DNA of 64,000 bases from Candidatus Onthovicinus excrementipullorum (GCA_018712345.1 DVHG01000025.1:62001-126000); one strand, 5' to 3'. Positions 33,253 through 43,284 are shown, counted from the first letter of the stretch. The notes: generated from the sequence alone by a model not told the origin. Program-made: numbers and translations.

Positions 33253-35430
33253 TCAGCGGTTTAAAATACAGGTTTGATTTTTGCGGAACAGGGTGAGCTG
33301 ATGCCCACGCCCGGAGAGCCGCGTAAAATCGAAATCTGCCCCTTTAATTTGTTCACCGTCAAGTGCCAGCAGGATATCCTCCGGCTGTACCCCGTACCGG
33401 CGCAATGGCGAGAAAAGGCCAACATGCAGAACGTACAGCCCGCTTGTTCCGGGCGCGCCGGTGTAGGAGCGGATCTGTTCATCCACGGTGGAAAATTTTC
33501 CGAACCGGTTCCGAATGTGCCAGGAACTGCCCGAGGTCTGGAGCGCAATCTGTGTAAGTTTGGGTTGCGCCGCTCCGGGTTTACCGAATTCCAGCGGGAA
33601 CGGTGTGAAGCCGGGGTGTTCGCCAAGATGATCAAGCAGGGTATGCGCGTCTGCGGTATCAAAGGAGTTTTCCCGCCCGTGCAGGAGCTTCTGGCGTTTG
33701 GCCTTGGGGACGGTATTGAGAAAAATATTGTGCTCCACCCGTGTGGTGTACCCGCGGTTGAGCAGAATGGGCCGGAGCGGGACTTTGTTGCAGACGATGT
33801 TGTGCGCAATGACATCGTCATTGCCGGCAAAGGTGGCATGCAAGTCCAGCGGGGCGCCGATCAGCACGTTATTGCGCACGGTGCGGTAAAATCCCTCCCG
33901 CAGCTTGATGCCCACACCGATACACAAATTATTTTCAATGAGATAATTGCTGGAGCCGTCGTCCAGATCGATCCCGAAGCCGCGATTGCCCACCACGCGG
34001 TTGTGACGGATCACGTTGGGTTCGAGCATGTCCGCCAGGACATACGGCTTTTTTTCCAGGCCGAATTTTCCGGTGCGGTCGTCGGCATCCCGTAGCGTCC
34101 AGAAGCGGTCCCGGCCCCAGCTGTTGAACGGACCGTGGTCGCCCGTCTCACGGACGCAGTCGAACAGGTCGCAGTTGCTGACCGTGTGCCCGCCAAAGGC
34201 ATTCTCACAGATGTTCACGCCCGCCCGCGGCAGGTGGTGCAGCGTGCACCGATCCACCGTGACCCGCAGCGCCAGACTGATGCAGACCCCGGCAGACTGC
34301 TTATCCTCCATGCCAAGGTTATAAAAATAACAGCTGGCAATGGCGATACCACGCGGATAATTTTCGCTGGCCGGTCCCGTTTGCCCGGGAGCCTCCATCT
34401 GTGTGATGTGATGTTCTCCTTCCCAGGCGGAGGTACAGTAGGTAGCGTCTGGATCACCGAGGATCAGGATGCCATTTGTCAGGCAGCTGCGGAAATCGCA
34501 GCTGTCAATGGAAATATCTTTACACTGCCCGAAGATCCCAATGCCATTGGAACCGAGATTCTCAAATCGGCAGTCCTGCAGCCGGATATTTGCACTGCCG
34601 CGGATATCAACGGTGCTGCTGTGGTTAAAGGCCCAGTCGCTGCGCAGATAGCGTTCCCACGGCGATTGAAACGTGCTGCGGTCTGTGTCTGTAAAGCAAA
34701 TTCCCTGTACGGTTATTTGCGTGCGCATACAGTTTTGGATGGATAGCAGACAGAGCCGATCAAGAATTCCAATGCGATGTTCGCCGGGGGCGAGGGCCTC
34801 TTCCATTACATAGAGCGTTCCCGCATCCCGGTCATAGTACCACTCGTCGGGTTCCGTCAGCAGGGAGGGCAGGTTCTCAATATAGACGCAGTCTTTTTTG
34901 AAGCCGCTGCCCCGGTTGTTGTTGCCGACCCACTCCAAAATCGGCCCTTTTTCATCACGGCCGGTTATGAAGTAATCGTTGGAGCCCCATTCGTGCTCGT
35001 GCAGGCCGTGCAGGTATGCGCCGGAGAGATCCTTTTCATCCTGAATCCGCCGGCAGAGGTCCGCGTAGTCCGTGACCCCGCCGAGCAGTGCATCGCGATT
35101 ATACTTGGGGTAGCGCGCGAGGGTTTTCATGTGATCGTCGATTTTCAGCCGCTCTGGGCACAGCCCCGCACCGATGTGTGCCGCAAGCTTTCCGCCGCCG
35201 CAGGGCATAAAATCGGCGCTGAATTCCCGGCAGCCGGTAAAAACGGCCCCCTCGGGCGCGGACAGCAGCAGGGAGGGGCATTCAAGCCCCTCCAGCTGCA
35301 GTGTTCCGTAATAAGTGCCGGGTTGAATTTCCACGGAGGTCTCCTCCGTCTGTCTGTGGAGCCATGCGCTCAGCTCATCGAGTGTATGTAAATTGTCATT
35401 TGGAAAAGTGATTTTAGCCATAGACTGCAT
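33253..35430 (-). CDS. Right-handed beta-helix protein (GH141-like) with C-terminal PDZ domain
   Basis: 725 residues, no signal peptide. An N-terminal strand-rich part carries EPDEWYYDRDAGTLYVMEE, a pattern seen in beta-helix glycosidases, then many parallel beta-helix rungs from about 250 to 590 (IRLQDCRFENLGSNGIGI, ISIDSCDFRSCLTNGI, VRNNVLIGAPLD). Residues about 665-722 look like a PDZ domain (GLYVLHVGLFSPLRRYGVQ, EDILLALDGEQIKG). GH141 contains alpha-L-fucosidases and xylanases; the fucose genes next door favour a fucose link, by inference. It follows the GH30 gene by nine bases, so both form an operon. The start may instead be ATG 35421. Confidence 0.75.
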   Translation of the reverse strand: MQSMAKITFPNDNLHTLDELSAWLHRQTEETSVEIQPGTYYGTLQLEGLECPSLLLSAPEGAVFTGCREFSADFMPCGGGKLAAHIGAGLCPERLKIDDHMKTLARYPKYNRDALLGGVTDYADLCRRIQDEKDLSGAYLHGLHEHEWGSNDYFITGRDEKGPILEWVGNNNRGSGFKKDCVYIENLPSLLTEPDEWYYDRDAGTLYVMEEALAPGEHRIGILDRLCLLSIQNCMRTQITVQGICFTDTDRSTFQSPWERYLRSDWAFNHSSTVDIRGSANIRLQDCRFENLGSNGIGIFGQCKDISIDSCDFRSCLTNGILILGDPDATYCTSAWEGEHHITQMEAPGQTGPASENYPRGIAIASCYFYNLGMEDKQSAGVCISLALRVTVDRCTLHHLPRAGVNICENAFGGHTVSNCDLFDCVRETGDHGPFNSWGRDRFWTLRDADDRTGKFGLEKKPYVLADMLEPNVIRHNRVVGNRGFGIDLDDGSSNYLIENNLCIGVGIKLREGFYRTVRNNVLIGAPLDLHATFAGNDDVIAHNIVCNKVPLRPILLNRGYTTRVEHNIFLNTVPKAKRQKLLHGRENSFDTADAHTLLDHLGEHPGFTPFPLEFGKPGAAQPKLTQIALQTSGSSWHIRNRFGKFSTVDEQIRSYTGAPGTSGLYVLHVGLFSPLRRYGVQPEDILLALDGEQIKGADFDFTRLSGRGHQLTLFRKNQTCILNR

Positions 35431-35439
35431 ATCCCTCCG

Positions 35440-36906
35440 TTATTCCAGCACGACGGTCATGATCGACTGTGGGGGCAGCGTGACAGAGCTCTGTGCGCTG
35501 TAGGCGCTCTGCGCGGTCTGTTCCAGGTCGTGCGCCTTATCCGTCAGCCAAGTGGTCATGGTCTGATAATTGGCATTGGCGATATTGAAGGAGACCTGGC
35601 GCTCATTTTCCGCGGAGCTGTTGACCAGAATCATGGTCAGTTTGCCGTCCTGCTCGAAGGCAATGCTGTTCAGACTGCCTTCGTTGTCCATCTGCGTGCC
35701 GACACGCACGGCGCCCTCCTTGACAAACTTGGTGAAGTTGCCGTACCCGTAATAGCGCTTGGTGAGGGTGTAGGTCTGCGGCTTGGGCTCCGACGGATCC
35801 ACATACAGCAGACCGTCGCGCCAGTCGTACTGGGAGACGGCAAGCCAGTACGTCCAGGAGATCGCGTCCAGGATTTTCAGGTCATTGCAGATCATGTCCG
35901 CCATGATGACGGCGGAATCCATCCCCAGATCGCGCCCGCTCGTCATCTCCGTCCACTCCGTGCAGCGGATCTTCAGGTCGGGATAATTCTTTTTCAGCCA
36001 CTTTGCTGTTTTCTCCTTGTCGGTAAAGGAACTGTTATAGGAGTGACCGCTGAGCGTATGCAGGACGGGCCCGAGCGTCTCATCCTCGGCCAGGGCTTTA
36101 AACCACTTTTTGAATTTGCTGCCGCCGAACTGGCCGGATTCAAACATATCCAGCTCTACATCGTCGGTCATCCCGCGGCTGAGCATCTCCTGATAGAACA
36201 CCTTGTATAGCGCGACCATCTCGTCGGGCTCATAGTGGCAGCCCTCCTGCCCGCCCTGCCAGGTCCACTGCGGCTCATTGATGGGGGAGATGGCGATCAC
36301 CGGGATCCCCTGCGCGCGGAAGTGCTCCACCGCGTCAAGCGCGTAGTCGGCAAAGGCCTGATAATTTTCCGGCGCCAAATTGGTCACCTTTTTCCGCTGC
36401 TCCTCGCTGTGCGGCATGCCGGTGATGGTCATGGTGTCCGGCGCGCTGTTGGAGAAGAAGAATACCTTATCCGCCCCAAGTGCCACCGCCCGGTTCATGC
36501 ACCACACGGCGTTCGCGTCCAGAGAGTAGTCAATATTGCCGTTATCGTCGATAAAGCTCTGTGCGCTGCGCCAACTGTCGTTGAAGACGCCCGGCTTTTC
36601 TCCAGTACCGGTGCCCGCGCCCAGGTTATAGCGGTAGATGTTCATGCCCAACCCTTCATCGGAGTAGAGGAGGTCCATGATCTCCTCGCGAACCTCTTTA
36701 CCGGACTGGCCGATGTCCGTCCAGCCGCCGATCTCCTGAGACCACCAGGCGGAGCTTGCGCCGAAGCCCTCCATCGTCTGGTGACGGTCGGAGAGGTCCA
36801 CCGTCAGGGTGGCGGGGCCCGTCTGACCGCCGGTGCAGGCCGTCAGCGCCGTGGCAAGGAAGACGCCTGAGAGAAAGAGGGATCCAATTTTAAGGGATCG
36901 TGTCAT
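35440..36906 (-). CDS. GH30-family glycoside hydrolase lipoprotein
   Basis: 488 residues. Signal peptide with lipobox LTAC (about residues 21-24). GH30 fold with QTMEGFGASSAWWS at the N-terminus, the acid/base glutamate in ISPINEPQW and the nucleophile glutamate in IRCTEWTE, followed by SWTYWLAVS and the C-terminal beta-sandwich (YYGYGNFTKFV, LTMILVNSS). GH30 includes beta-glucosidases, xylanases, beta-fucosidases and beta-1,6-galactanases; the subfamily cannot be set by eye. Start at 36906 with AAAGGA upstream; the longer frame from 36933 lacks a good site. The exposed enzyme probably supplies sugars to the adjacent fucose pathway. Confidence 0.88.
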   Translation of the reverse strand: MTRSLKIGSLFLSGVFLATALTACTGGQTGPATLTVDLSDRHQTMEGFGASSAWWSQEIGGWTDIGQSGKEVREEIMDLLYSDEGLGMNIYRYNLGAGTGTGEKPGVFNDSWRSAQSFIDDNGNIDYSLDANAVWCMNRAVALGADKVFFFSNSAPDTMTITGMPHSEEQRKKVTNLAPENYQAFADYALDAVEHFRAQGIPVIAISPINEPQWTWQGGQEGCHYEPDEMVALYKVFYQEMLSRGMTDDVELDMFESGQFGGSKFKKWFKALAEDETLGPVLHTLSGHSYNSSFTDKEKTAKWLKKNYPDLKIRCTEWTEMTSGRDLGMDSAVIMADMICNDLKILDAISWTYWLAVSQYDWRDGLLYVDPSEPKPQTYTLTKRYYGYGNFTKFVKEGAVRVGTQMDNEGSLNSIAFEQDGKLTMILVNSSAENERQVSFNIANANYQTMTTWLTDKAHDLEQTAQSAYSAQSSVTLPPQSIMTVVLE

Positions 36907-36936
36907 ATTTGATCGTCCTTTCTGTAAAGACAAATT

Positions 36937-37809
36937 TCAGGATGCATCCTGCCGGGCCTGCGCCTCATACTGGCTCGGCGTGACGCCCTTGTACTTTTTA
37001 AATACCTTAATAAAATAGCTCACGTCGCTGAACCCGCAGTCCAGTGCGACCTCCGTGATGGTCTTATCCGACCGCAGGAGCTGGCCGCAGGCAGTCTCAA
37101 TCCTGTAATAGTTCAGGTATTCGACCGGGGAGCGCTGGGTTAGATCATAAAAAAATTTGCAAAAATAGTTCTTGTTCATGCACAGGCACCCGGCCAGCTC
37201 GTCGAGCGTGATCTTCTCCGCATAGTGCTCCTCAATATAGGAGAGGACTTTTTTATACTGGGTGATCTTCTTTTTGACCTGTAGGGAGATCCCGGCGCGT
37301 GGGCGGCAGCGCCCATCCTCCAGAATTAGGGCGAAAAACCGGCACAGGTCCCCCACGGCCAACAGCCGGCCAGCAGGGCTTGTCTCACTGCGCGCCATGG
37401 CCTCAAAGGCCTCCCGCAGCGGGCGGATGTATTTTTCCTCTCCGGCAGTGAGACGCTCGGGGAGAAGCAGTTCGTTCATCTGGATGGAACCGAGCTCCGG
37501 TGGGCAGATGGGCAGGTTTCTGGTGAAAAATTCCATATGGAACACCATGCACTGGTAGCGGCAGTCAAAGGGTGTTCCCCCGTGCAGCAACCCGCCGCCG
37601 ATAAAGGCATATTCCCCCGCCTCCAGCTGAATATGCCGGCCATTGATACTCAATTCAAAACGCCCGGAGATCACGCGGATTATTTCATACTCGCTGTGCC
37701 AGTGCAGGGGCATGTTGTACTGCGGATGCCGGGGTGTCACATCATAAAAGGCGAAGGGGAAGTCGACCGTCCCGTGGGTCTTTCGTTCGAAATATTCGCT
37801 GTACCGCAA
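36937..37809 (-). CDS. AraC-family transcriptional regulator
   Basis: 290 residues. An N-terminal cupin sugar-sensing domain (MPLHWHSEYEIIRVISG, LEAGEYAFIGGGLLHGG) and a C-terminal double HTH (ITLDELAGCLCMNKNYFCKF and ITEVALDCGFSDVSYFIKVF) ending in KYKGVTPSQYE. TTG at 37809 is taken as start because GGAGG lies eight bases upstream; the frame is open to 37899 but has no site there. It sits between the hydrolase operon and the divergent fucI operon, so it probably activates one or both in response to fucose or a fucosylated glycan. Confidence 0.88.
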   Translation of the reverse strand: MRYSEYFERKTHGTVDFPFAFYDVTPRHPQYNMPLHWHSEYEIIRVISGRFELSINGRHIQLEAGEYAFIGGGLLHGGTPFDCRYQCMVFHMEFFTRNLPICPPELGSIQMNELLLPERLTAGEEKYIRPLREAFEAMARSETSPAGRLLAVGDLCRFFALILEDGRCRPRAGISLQVKKKITQYKKVLSYIEEHYAEKITLDELAGCLCMNKNYFCKFFYDLTQRSPVEYLNYYRIETACGQLLRSDKTITEVALDCGFSDVSYFIKVFKKYKGVTPSQYEAQARQDAS

Positions 37810-37992
37810 GAAGCACACCTCCACTCTGCAATAAAATGAATAAATTACCAATATGATTGTACCATGCACCGTCGTAAAAGAAAAGGATTTTTCCGCCATC
37901 TGGCTGCAATTTGTGAGATTCTTTTCAAAAAATGATTATTTTACTATTTAAAGTGACGATCAGACAAGAAAAAACGGGGGTGAACAGATACA

Positions 37993-38067
37993 ATGAAAAT
38001 GAAAGATCCGTACTGCGGAAATTTGCGTAAAAACGGGAGGAATTTACCATGGCAGAGAACAGATTGA
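37993..38067 (+). CDS. Possible 24-residue leader peptide overlapping fucI
   Basis: ATG AAA ATG AAA... with GGGGG/GGTG upstream runs 24 codons to TGA at 38065-38067, overlapping the fucI start (38049) by 19 bases in another frame. The reading frame passes over the fucI ribosome site, so its translation could affect fucI initiation. It may be chance. Confidence 0.25.
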   Translation: MKMKDPYCGNLRKNGRNLPWQRTD

Positions 38068-39842
38068 TCGGTGATTACCCGGTGATCGGCATCCGGCCGA
38101 CGATCGACGGCCGGCGCGGCTACCTGAAGGTGCGCGAGTCGCTTGAGGAGCAGACCATGAACATGGCGCGCGCCGCAGCCAAGCTGCTGGAGGAGAACAT
38201 CCGCTATTCCAACGGCGAGCCGGTCAAGGTTATCATTTCAGATACCACCATCGGCCGCGTTGCGGAGGCGGCGGCCTGCGCAGACCAGTTTAAAAAGGCG
38301 GGCGTGGACATCACCCTGACGGTCACTCCGTGCTGGTGCTACGGCGCGGAGACCATGGATATGGACCCCAAAACCATCAAGGCCGTCTGGGGCTTTAACG
38401 GCACGGAGCGCCCCGGCGCCGTGTATCTGGCGTCCGTCCTGGCCACCCACGCACAGAAGGGCCTGCCGGCGTTCGGCATCTACGGCCACGACGTCTGCGA
38501 GGCGGACGATACTCAGATCCCCGCCGACGTGCGGGAGAAGATCCTGCGCTTTGGCCGTGCGGCCGTCGCCGTCGCAACCATGCGCGGTAAATCCTACTTA
38601 CAGATCGGCTCCATCTGCATGGGCATCGGCGGCTCCATCATTGATCCGGCGTTTATCGAGGAATACCTCGGCATGCGCGTGGAGTCCGTGGACGAGGTCG
38701 AGATCATCCGCCGCATGACGGAGGGCATCTATGATGAGGCCGAGTTCCAGAAGGCGCTCGCCTGGACCAAGGAGAAGTGCATCATCGGATTTGATAAGAA
38801 CCCGGAATCCGTACAGAAGAGTGCGGAGGAGAAGGAGAAGGACTGGGAGTTCGTCGTCAAGATGATGTGCATCATCAAGGATCTGATGAACGGCAATCCA
38901 AATCTGCCGGAGGGCCGCGAGGAGGAACGTGTGGGCCACAATGCCATCGCCGCGGGCTTCCAGGGCCAGCGCCAGTGGACGGACTTCTATCCGAACGCGG
39001 ACTTTGCGGAGGCCATGCTCAACACCTCCTTTGACTGGAACGGCGCACGGGAGCCGTACGTCCTCGCCACGGAGAACGACGTGCTCAACGGGCTCGGCAT
39101 GCTGTTTATGAAACTGCTCACCAACCGTGCGCAGATCTTTGCCGATGTACGCACCTACTGGAGCCCGGAGGCTGTCAAGCGCGTCACGGGATATGAGCTT
39201 GAGGGCAAGGCCAAAGAGGCCGGCGGCTTCATCCACCTGATCAACTCCGGCGCCGCCTGCCTGGATGCAAACGGCAAGGCCGTCGATGCGGACGGCAACC
39301 CCGTCATGAAAGAGTGGTACAACGTCACGCAGGCCGATCAGGACGCCATCATGGCGGCCACTACCTGGAACGCGGCCGATCAGGGCTACTTCCGCGGCGG
39401 CGGATATTCCTCCCGCTTCCTGACGGAGGCGGAGATGCCCGTGACCATGATCCGCCTGAATCTGGTCAAGGGCCTTGGCCCAATGCTCCAGATCGCCGAG
39501 GGCTGGACGGTCAAGCTGCCCTTTGAGGTCAGCGACAAGCTCTGGAAGCGCACCGACTACACCTGGCCGTGCACGTGGTTTGCGCCGCGTACCACCGGCA
39601 AGGGTGCATTCAAGACGGCCTATGACGTGATGAATCACTGGGGTGCAAACCATGGCGCGATCAGCTACGGCCACATCGGCGCGGACCTGATCACCCTGTG
39701 CTCCATGCTGCGTATCCCGGTTGCCATGCACAACGTCCCGGAGGAGGAGATCTTCCGCCCGAGCGCGTGGAACGCCTTTGGCATGGACGCCGAGGGCGCC
39801 GACTACCGCGCCTGTGCAAATTACGGCCCGCTCTATAAATAA
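38049..39842 (+). CDS. fucI: L-fucose isomerase
   Basis: 597 residues, the normal FucI length. The family start is clear ([20 protein letters not shown]). Conserved metal-site regions include [16 protein letters not shown] with a Glu/Asp pair and the late [10 protein letters not shown] segment with its histidine; [20 protein letters not shown] is typical. It interconverts L-fucose and L-fuculose (and D-arabinose/ribulose). ATG follows GGGAGGAATTTACC. First gene of fucI-kinase-fucU-fucA. A related enzyme, arabinose isomerase, is shorter and does not fit. Confidence 0.96.
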   Translation: MAENRLIGDYPVIGIRPTIDGRRGYLKVRESLEEQTMNMARAAAKLLEENIRYSNGEPVKVIISDTTIGRVAEAAACADQFKKAGVDITLTVTPCWCYGAETMDMDPKTIKAVWGFNGTERPGAVYLASVLATHAQKGLPAFGIYGHDVCEADDTQIPADVREKILRFGRAAVAVATMRGKSYLQIGSICMGIGGSIIDPAFIEEYLGMRVESVDEVEIIRRMTEGIYDEAEFQKALAWTKEKCIIGFDKNPESVQKSAEEKEKDWEFVVKMMCIIKDLMNGNPNLPEGREEERVGHNAIAAGFQGQRQWTDFYPNADFAEAMLNTSFDWNGAREPYVLATENDVLNGLGMLFMKLLTNRAQIFADVRTYWSPEAVKRVTGYELEGKAKEAGGFIHLINSGAACLDANGKAVDADGNPVMKEWYNVTQADQDAIMAATTWNAADQGYFRGGGYSSRFLTEAEMPVTMIRLNLVKGLGPMLQIAEGWTVKLPFEVSDKLWKRTDYTWPCTWFAPRTTGKGAFKTAYDVMNHWGANHGAISYGHIGADLITLCSMLRIPVAMHNVPEEEIFRPSAWNAFGMDAEGADYRACANYGPLYK

Positions 39843-39863
39843 TCGGAACGGGGATTTTTAAAT

Positions 39864-41342
39864 ATGGAAAATCAAGTCAGAAAAGTACTTGCCTTTGACT
39901 TTGGTGCCTCCGGCGGGCGGGTGATGATCTGCACGTTCGATGGGGAGAAGATCTCCATGGAGGAGATCCACCGCTTTTCCAATGATCCGGTGACTGTACA
40001 GGGAACCATGTATTGGGATGTGCTGCGTCTGTACCACGAGATCAAGCAGGGGCTCATCAAATCCAAGGAGCACGGCGGGGCGGAGAGCCTCGCCGTGGAC
40101 ACTTGGGGCGTGGACTTCTGCCTGATCGGGAAGGACGGCCGGATGCTCGAAAATCCGGTTCACTACCGCGATTCCCGCACGGCCGGAATGATGGAGCGGA
40201 GCCAAAAGTATCTGTCGCGGGATGAGCTGTACACCATCACCGGCAATCAAATGATGGAGATCAACACGCTCTTTCAGCTGCTCTCCTTAAAGGAGGAGCG
40301 CCCGGAGCTCTTGGAGCGGACCGACGCAGTACTGCTGATGCCGGACCTGTTCCACTACCTGCTCAGCGGCCGAATGTGTTCGGAGCTCTCCATCGCCTCT
40401 ACCACACAGCTGATGGATGCGTGGAAAAAGACATGGTCCCCCCGCGTGCTGGAGGCCTTTGGGTTTAGGCCGGAATGGTTCCGCCCCATCGTCCCGACTG
40501 GTACAGCACTCGGCCCGATCAGTGCAGAGCTGCGGGAGGAACTGGGCCTGCCGGCGATGCAGGTGATCGCCGCTGCGGGGCATGATACGCAATGTGCGCT
40601 GGCGGCTGTCCCGGCGGAGGAGAAGGACTTTGTGTTCCTCAGCAGCGGCACGTGGTCCCTGCTGGGTACGGAGCTGGATGAGCCGCTCATTGATGAAAAC
40701 TCCCGCCGGCTGGATATCACCAATGAGTGCGGCTTCGCGGGGAAAACCTCTTTCCTGAAAAACATCATCGGCCTCTGGCTGATCCAGGAGAGCCGCCGCC
40801 AGTGGATGCGGGAGAATCAGACGTATTCCTTTAGTGAACTCGAGGAGATGGCAGCCTCCTGCACGCCGTTTGCCAGCCTGATCGATCCCGATGACCCCGT
40901 CTTTACCCCGGCAGGCGATATCCCGCAGCGCATTCGGGATTACTGCCGCCAAACCGGACAGCACGTCCCGCAGTCTCCGGGTGAGATTGTCCGCTGCATC
41001 AATGAGAGCCTCGCCTTCAAGTATCGCCATGCGGTGGAGGAGCTCTCCGCCTGCACGGGCCGTCCGTATCACAGCCTGTACATGATCGGCGGTGGGACAA
41101 AGAGCGAACAGCTGTGCACCTTTACAGCCAATGCGTGCGGCTTCCCGGTGATTGCCGGGCCGGCGGAGGCCACGGTACTCGGCAATGCCGCCATCCAACT
41201 GTGTGCACTCGGCGCGATCAGCGGGCTGCCGGAAATCCGTAAAATCGTCCGGGCGTCTGAGCCGGTCCGCCGTTACGAGCCATCCGATGTTCAGCGCTGG
41301 GCGGAGGCCTATCAACATTATCAGGAGGTAACAGGATGTTAA
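39864..41342 (+). CDS. fucK: FGGY-family kinase, probable L-fuculokinase (rhamnulokinase-like)
   Basis: 492 residues. The ATPase motifs are AFDFGASGGRVM at the N-terminus, VDTWGVDF, the sugar-site LMPDLFHYLLSG, FLSSGTWSLLG, NECGFAGKTSFLKNIIGLWL and MIGGGTKSEQL. By pattern (GASGGR, ITNECG) it is closer to RhaB-type rhamnulokinases than to E. coli FucK, but its neighbours are fucose enzymes, so L-fuculose is the likely substrate. It overlaps fucU by seven bases, indicating an operon. Confidence 0.88.
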   Translation: MENQVRKVLAFDFGASGGRVMICTFDGEKISMEEIHRFSNDPVTVQGTMYWDVLRLYHEIKQGLIKSKEHGGAESLAVDTWGVDFCLIGKDGRMLENPVHYRDSRTAGMMERSQKYLSRDELYTITGNQMMEINTLFQLLSLKEERPELLERTDAVLLMPDLFHYLLSGRMCSELSIASTTQLMDAWKKTWSPRVLEAFGFRPEWFRPIVPTGTALGPISAELREELGLPAMQVIAAAGHDTQCALAAVPAEEKDFVFLSSGTWSLLGTELDEPLIDENSRRLDITNECGFAGKTSFLKNIIGLWLIQESRRQWMRENQTYSFSELEEMAASCTPFASLIDPDDPVFTPAGDIPQRIRDYCRQTGQHVPQSPGEIVRCINESLAFKYRHAVEELSACTGRPYHSLYMIGGGTKSEQLCTFTANACGFPVIAGPAEATVLGNAAIQLCALGAISGLPEIRKIVRASEPVRRYEPSDVQRWAEAYQHYQEVTGC

Positions 41343-41770
41343 AGAACATACCGCCCATTTTGATCCCGGAGCTTTTAAAGGTGATGAGTGAGATGGGCCA
41401 CGGCGATCAGATTGTCATCGGGGATGGAAACTTCCCGGCTGAGAGCATCGGCAGGGGTAAACCGGTCATCCGTCTGGACAGCTGCGGCGTGCCGGAACTG
41501 CTGGATGCCATGCTTCAATTCTTTCCGCTGGATCCGTACGTGGAACAGCCGGTCACGCTGATGGAGGTCGTCCCCGGCGATCCGGTTGAGACGCCCATCT
41601 GGGGGGAATATCAGGCTACGGTGGCCAAATACGATAACCGCGGTTCGGATGCCGTGGGCCATCTGGAGCGCTTTGCCTTTTATGAGCAGGCCAAAAAGGC
41701 CTATGCCGTTATCGCCACCGGTGAAAAAGCGCTCTATGCCAATATCATTCTGCAAAAGGGAGTCATTTGA
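41336..41770 (+). CDS. fucU: L-fucose mutarotase (RbsD/FucU family)
   Basis: 144 residues. MSEMGHGDQIVIGDGNFP carries the catalytic histidine motif (GHGD), and YALYANIILQKG-like residues close the protein (EKALYANIILQKGVI). FucU interconverts alpha and beta anomers of fucose to feed the isomerase. ATG overlaps the end of the kinase gene. Length and motif fit FucU better than RbsD. Confidence 0.93.
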   Translation: MLKNIPPILIPELLKVMSEMGHGDQIVIGDGNFPAESIGRGKPVIRLDSCGVPELLDAMLQFFPLDPYVEQPVTLMEVVPGDPVETPIWGEYQATVAKYDNRGSDAVGHLERFAFYEQAKKAYAVIATGEKALYANIILQKGVI

Positions 41771-41800
41771 GTCCCGGCACCTCAAAAGGAGTAAAGAGTT

Positions 41801-42493
41801 ATGAGTGAACAGTTAAGCTATATGGAACTGCGCGAGCAGATCTGCGATGTGTGTCACAAGATGTGGCAGCTGGGCTGGGTTGCCGCCAATGACGGCAATG
41901 TCTCCGCCCGCCTGGATGACGGCACATTTCTCGCCACGCCCACGGGCATGAGTAAGAGCTTTATCACGCCGGATAAACTCGTGCGCATTGATGCAGACGG
42001 GAATGTGCTCGAGGGCGCGCCCGGGCTTCGTCCTTCGTCGGAGATCAAAATGCATCTGCGCTGCTATCAGGAGCGTCCGGACGTAAACTCAGTCCTGCAC
42101 GCCCATCCGCCCACTGCGACCGGCTATGCTGTGGCGCATAAGGCGCTCGACGAGTACTCAATGATCGAGACGGTCATTGCCATCGGTTCCGTACCGGTGA
42201 CGCCGTACGGCACGCCTTCCACCTACGAGGTTCCGGAGGCCATCGCCCCCTACCTCGGTGAGCACGATGTCGTGCTCCTGATGAACCACGGTGCGCTCGC
42301 CGTGGGGGCAGACGTCATCACGGCCTATTACCGGATGGAGACGCTTGAGCTATTCGCGAAGATCAGCCTGACGGCGCACCTGCTCGGCGGTGCAAAGGAA
42401 ATCTCCCGCGAGAATATTGACCGCCTGATCTCCATGCGGGCTCAGTACGGCGTGACGGGAAAGCACCCCGGGTATAAAAAGTATTCCGAATAG
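41801..42493 (+). CDS. fucA: L-fuculose-1-phosphate aldolase (class II)
   Basis: 230 residues. AraD/FucA fold with NDGNVSARL, TPTGMSK, the catalytic Glu in PSSEIKMHL, zinc histidines in LHAHPP and MNHGAL. It cleaves fuculose-1-phosphate to dihydroxyacetone phosphate and L-lactaldehyde. AraD or RhaD are alternatives, but gene order supports FucA. ATG follows AAAGGAG; a strong terminator follows. Confidence 0.93.
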   Translation: MSEQLSYMELREQICDVCHKMWQLGWVAANDGNVSARLDDGTFLATPTGMSKSFITPDKLVRIDADGNVLEGAPGLRPSSEIKMHLRCYQERPDVNSVLHAHPPTATGYAVAHKALDEYSMIETVIAIGSVPVTPYGTPSTYEVPEAIAPYLGEHDVVLLMNHGALAVGADVITAYYRMETLELFAKISLTAHLLGGAKEISRENIDRLISMRAQYGVTGKHPGYKKYSE

Positions 42494-42513
42494 TTGTTTA
42501 AAAAAGCACATGT

Positions 42514-42545
42514 GGCCTCCGGATCCTGTCCGGAGGCCAATTTTT
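42514..42545 (+). terminator. Terminator of the fuc operon
   Basis: GGCCTCCGGA (42514-42523), loop TCCTG, TCCGGAGGCC (42529-42538), then AATTTTTA. Confidence 0.88.
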
Positions 42546-42660
42546 ATATGTAATCCCCTTTACATAATTGATGGATGCCTGGATTTGGATAGCGCGGGAG
42601 GGAAACTGTGTAAAGTTTTTAGACTTTACAAAAGAAAACACCCGTTTTTTGAAAAAGCCA

Positions 42661-42689
42661 TTGTAACATGTGCGTATTACGGGTATAAT
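42661..42689 (+). promoter_or_regulatory. Promoter of the gene at 42730
   Basis: TTGTAA (42661-42666), 17-base spacer, TATAAT (42684-42689). Confidence 0.75.
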
Positions 42690-42729
42690 GGGGGTGGAAG
42701 AATTCTGAGTAGAGGATGTGGTTGGAGGA

Positions 42730-43284
42730 ATGGAGCACCGCGCGTTTTTGTTTGATACGGAAAAATACCACGCGGAAATTGAACAGATGATTTTGGATGC
42801 CGGCAGCCGGGGGGATGCGGCGGCATTGGAGCAGTACATCGACGCGCACCTGAGACAGCTCAAGTCTCCCTATACGGCGGATCCGCTGGCAGATGGCTGG
42901 CGCGATGAGCTGGAGAGCGGGGATGTACAGGAACTGGCTGATTTTGTCCTGACCCTGTGCTACGATCCGGAAGCCGATCTCGGCCTCGGTGAGGACTGGG
43001 AGACGCTCTGCGGCGCCATGGAGGAGCTGGACCTGAGCGGCGGCACGGAGTACTATTTTATCGGTGAGGAGATCCGTGCCGGGAATTTTGTACTCGACCC
43101 CAGCGGGATGGGCATGGGGATCATTGAACCGGATAACATTGAGCTAATCTACGATGAACTGGACGGTGCTGCGCCTGATCTGGAAGCAAATGACGACGAG
43201 TTGCTCAGTGAGCTCTACCGCAGCCTGATGGAGATCTATGAGACGGCCAGAGTCCACTCCAAAGGGCTGCTGATGACATTTTAA
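42730..43284 (+). CDS. Acidic soluble protein of unknown function
   Basis: 184 residues starting MEHRAFLFDTEKY. It is strongly acidic, with no signal peptide or membrane segment: predicted helices (HAEIEQMILDAGSRG, AALEQYIDAHLRQL) then DGWRDELESGDVQELADFV and a central strand segment (GTEYYFIGEEIRAGNFVLD). No family recognised. The start is uncertain: GTG at 42718 is also in frame, and GGAGG lies only one base from the chosen ATG. It has its own promoter and terminator (43306), so it is a single-gene unit. Confidence 0.7.
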   Translation: MEHRAFLFDTEKYHAEIEQMILDAGSRGDAAALEQYIDAHLRQLKSPYTADPLADGWRDELESGDVQELADFVLTLCYDPEADLGLGEDWETLCGAMEELDLSGGTEYYFIGEEIRAGNFVLDPSGMGMGIIEPDNIELIYDELDGAAPDLEANDDELLSELYRSLMEIYETARVHSKGLLMTF

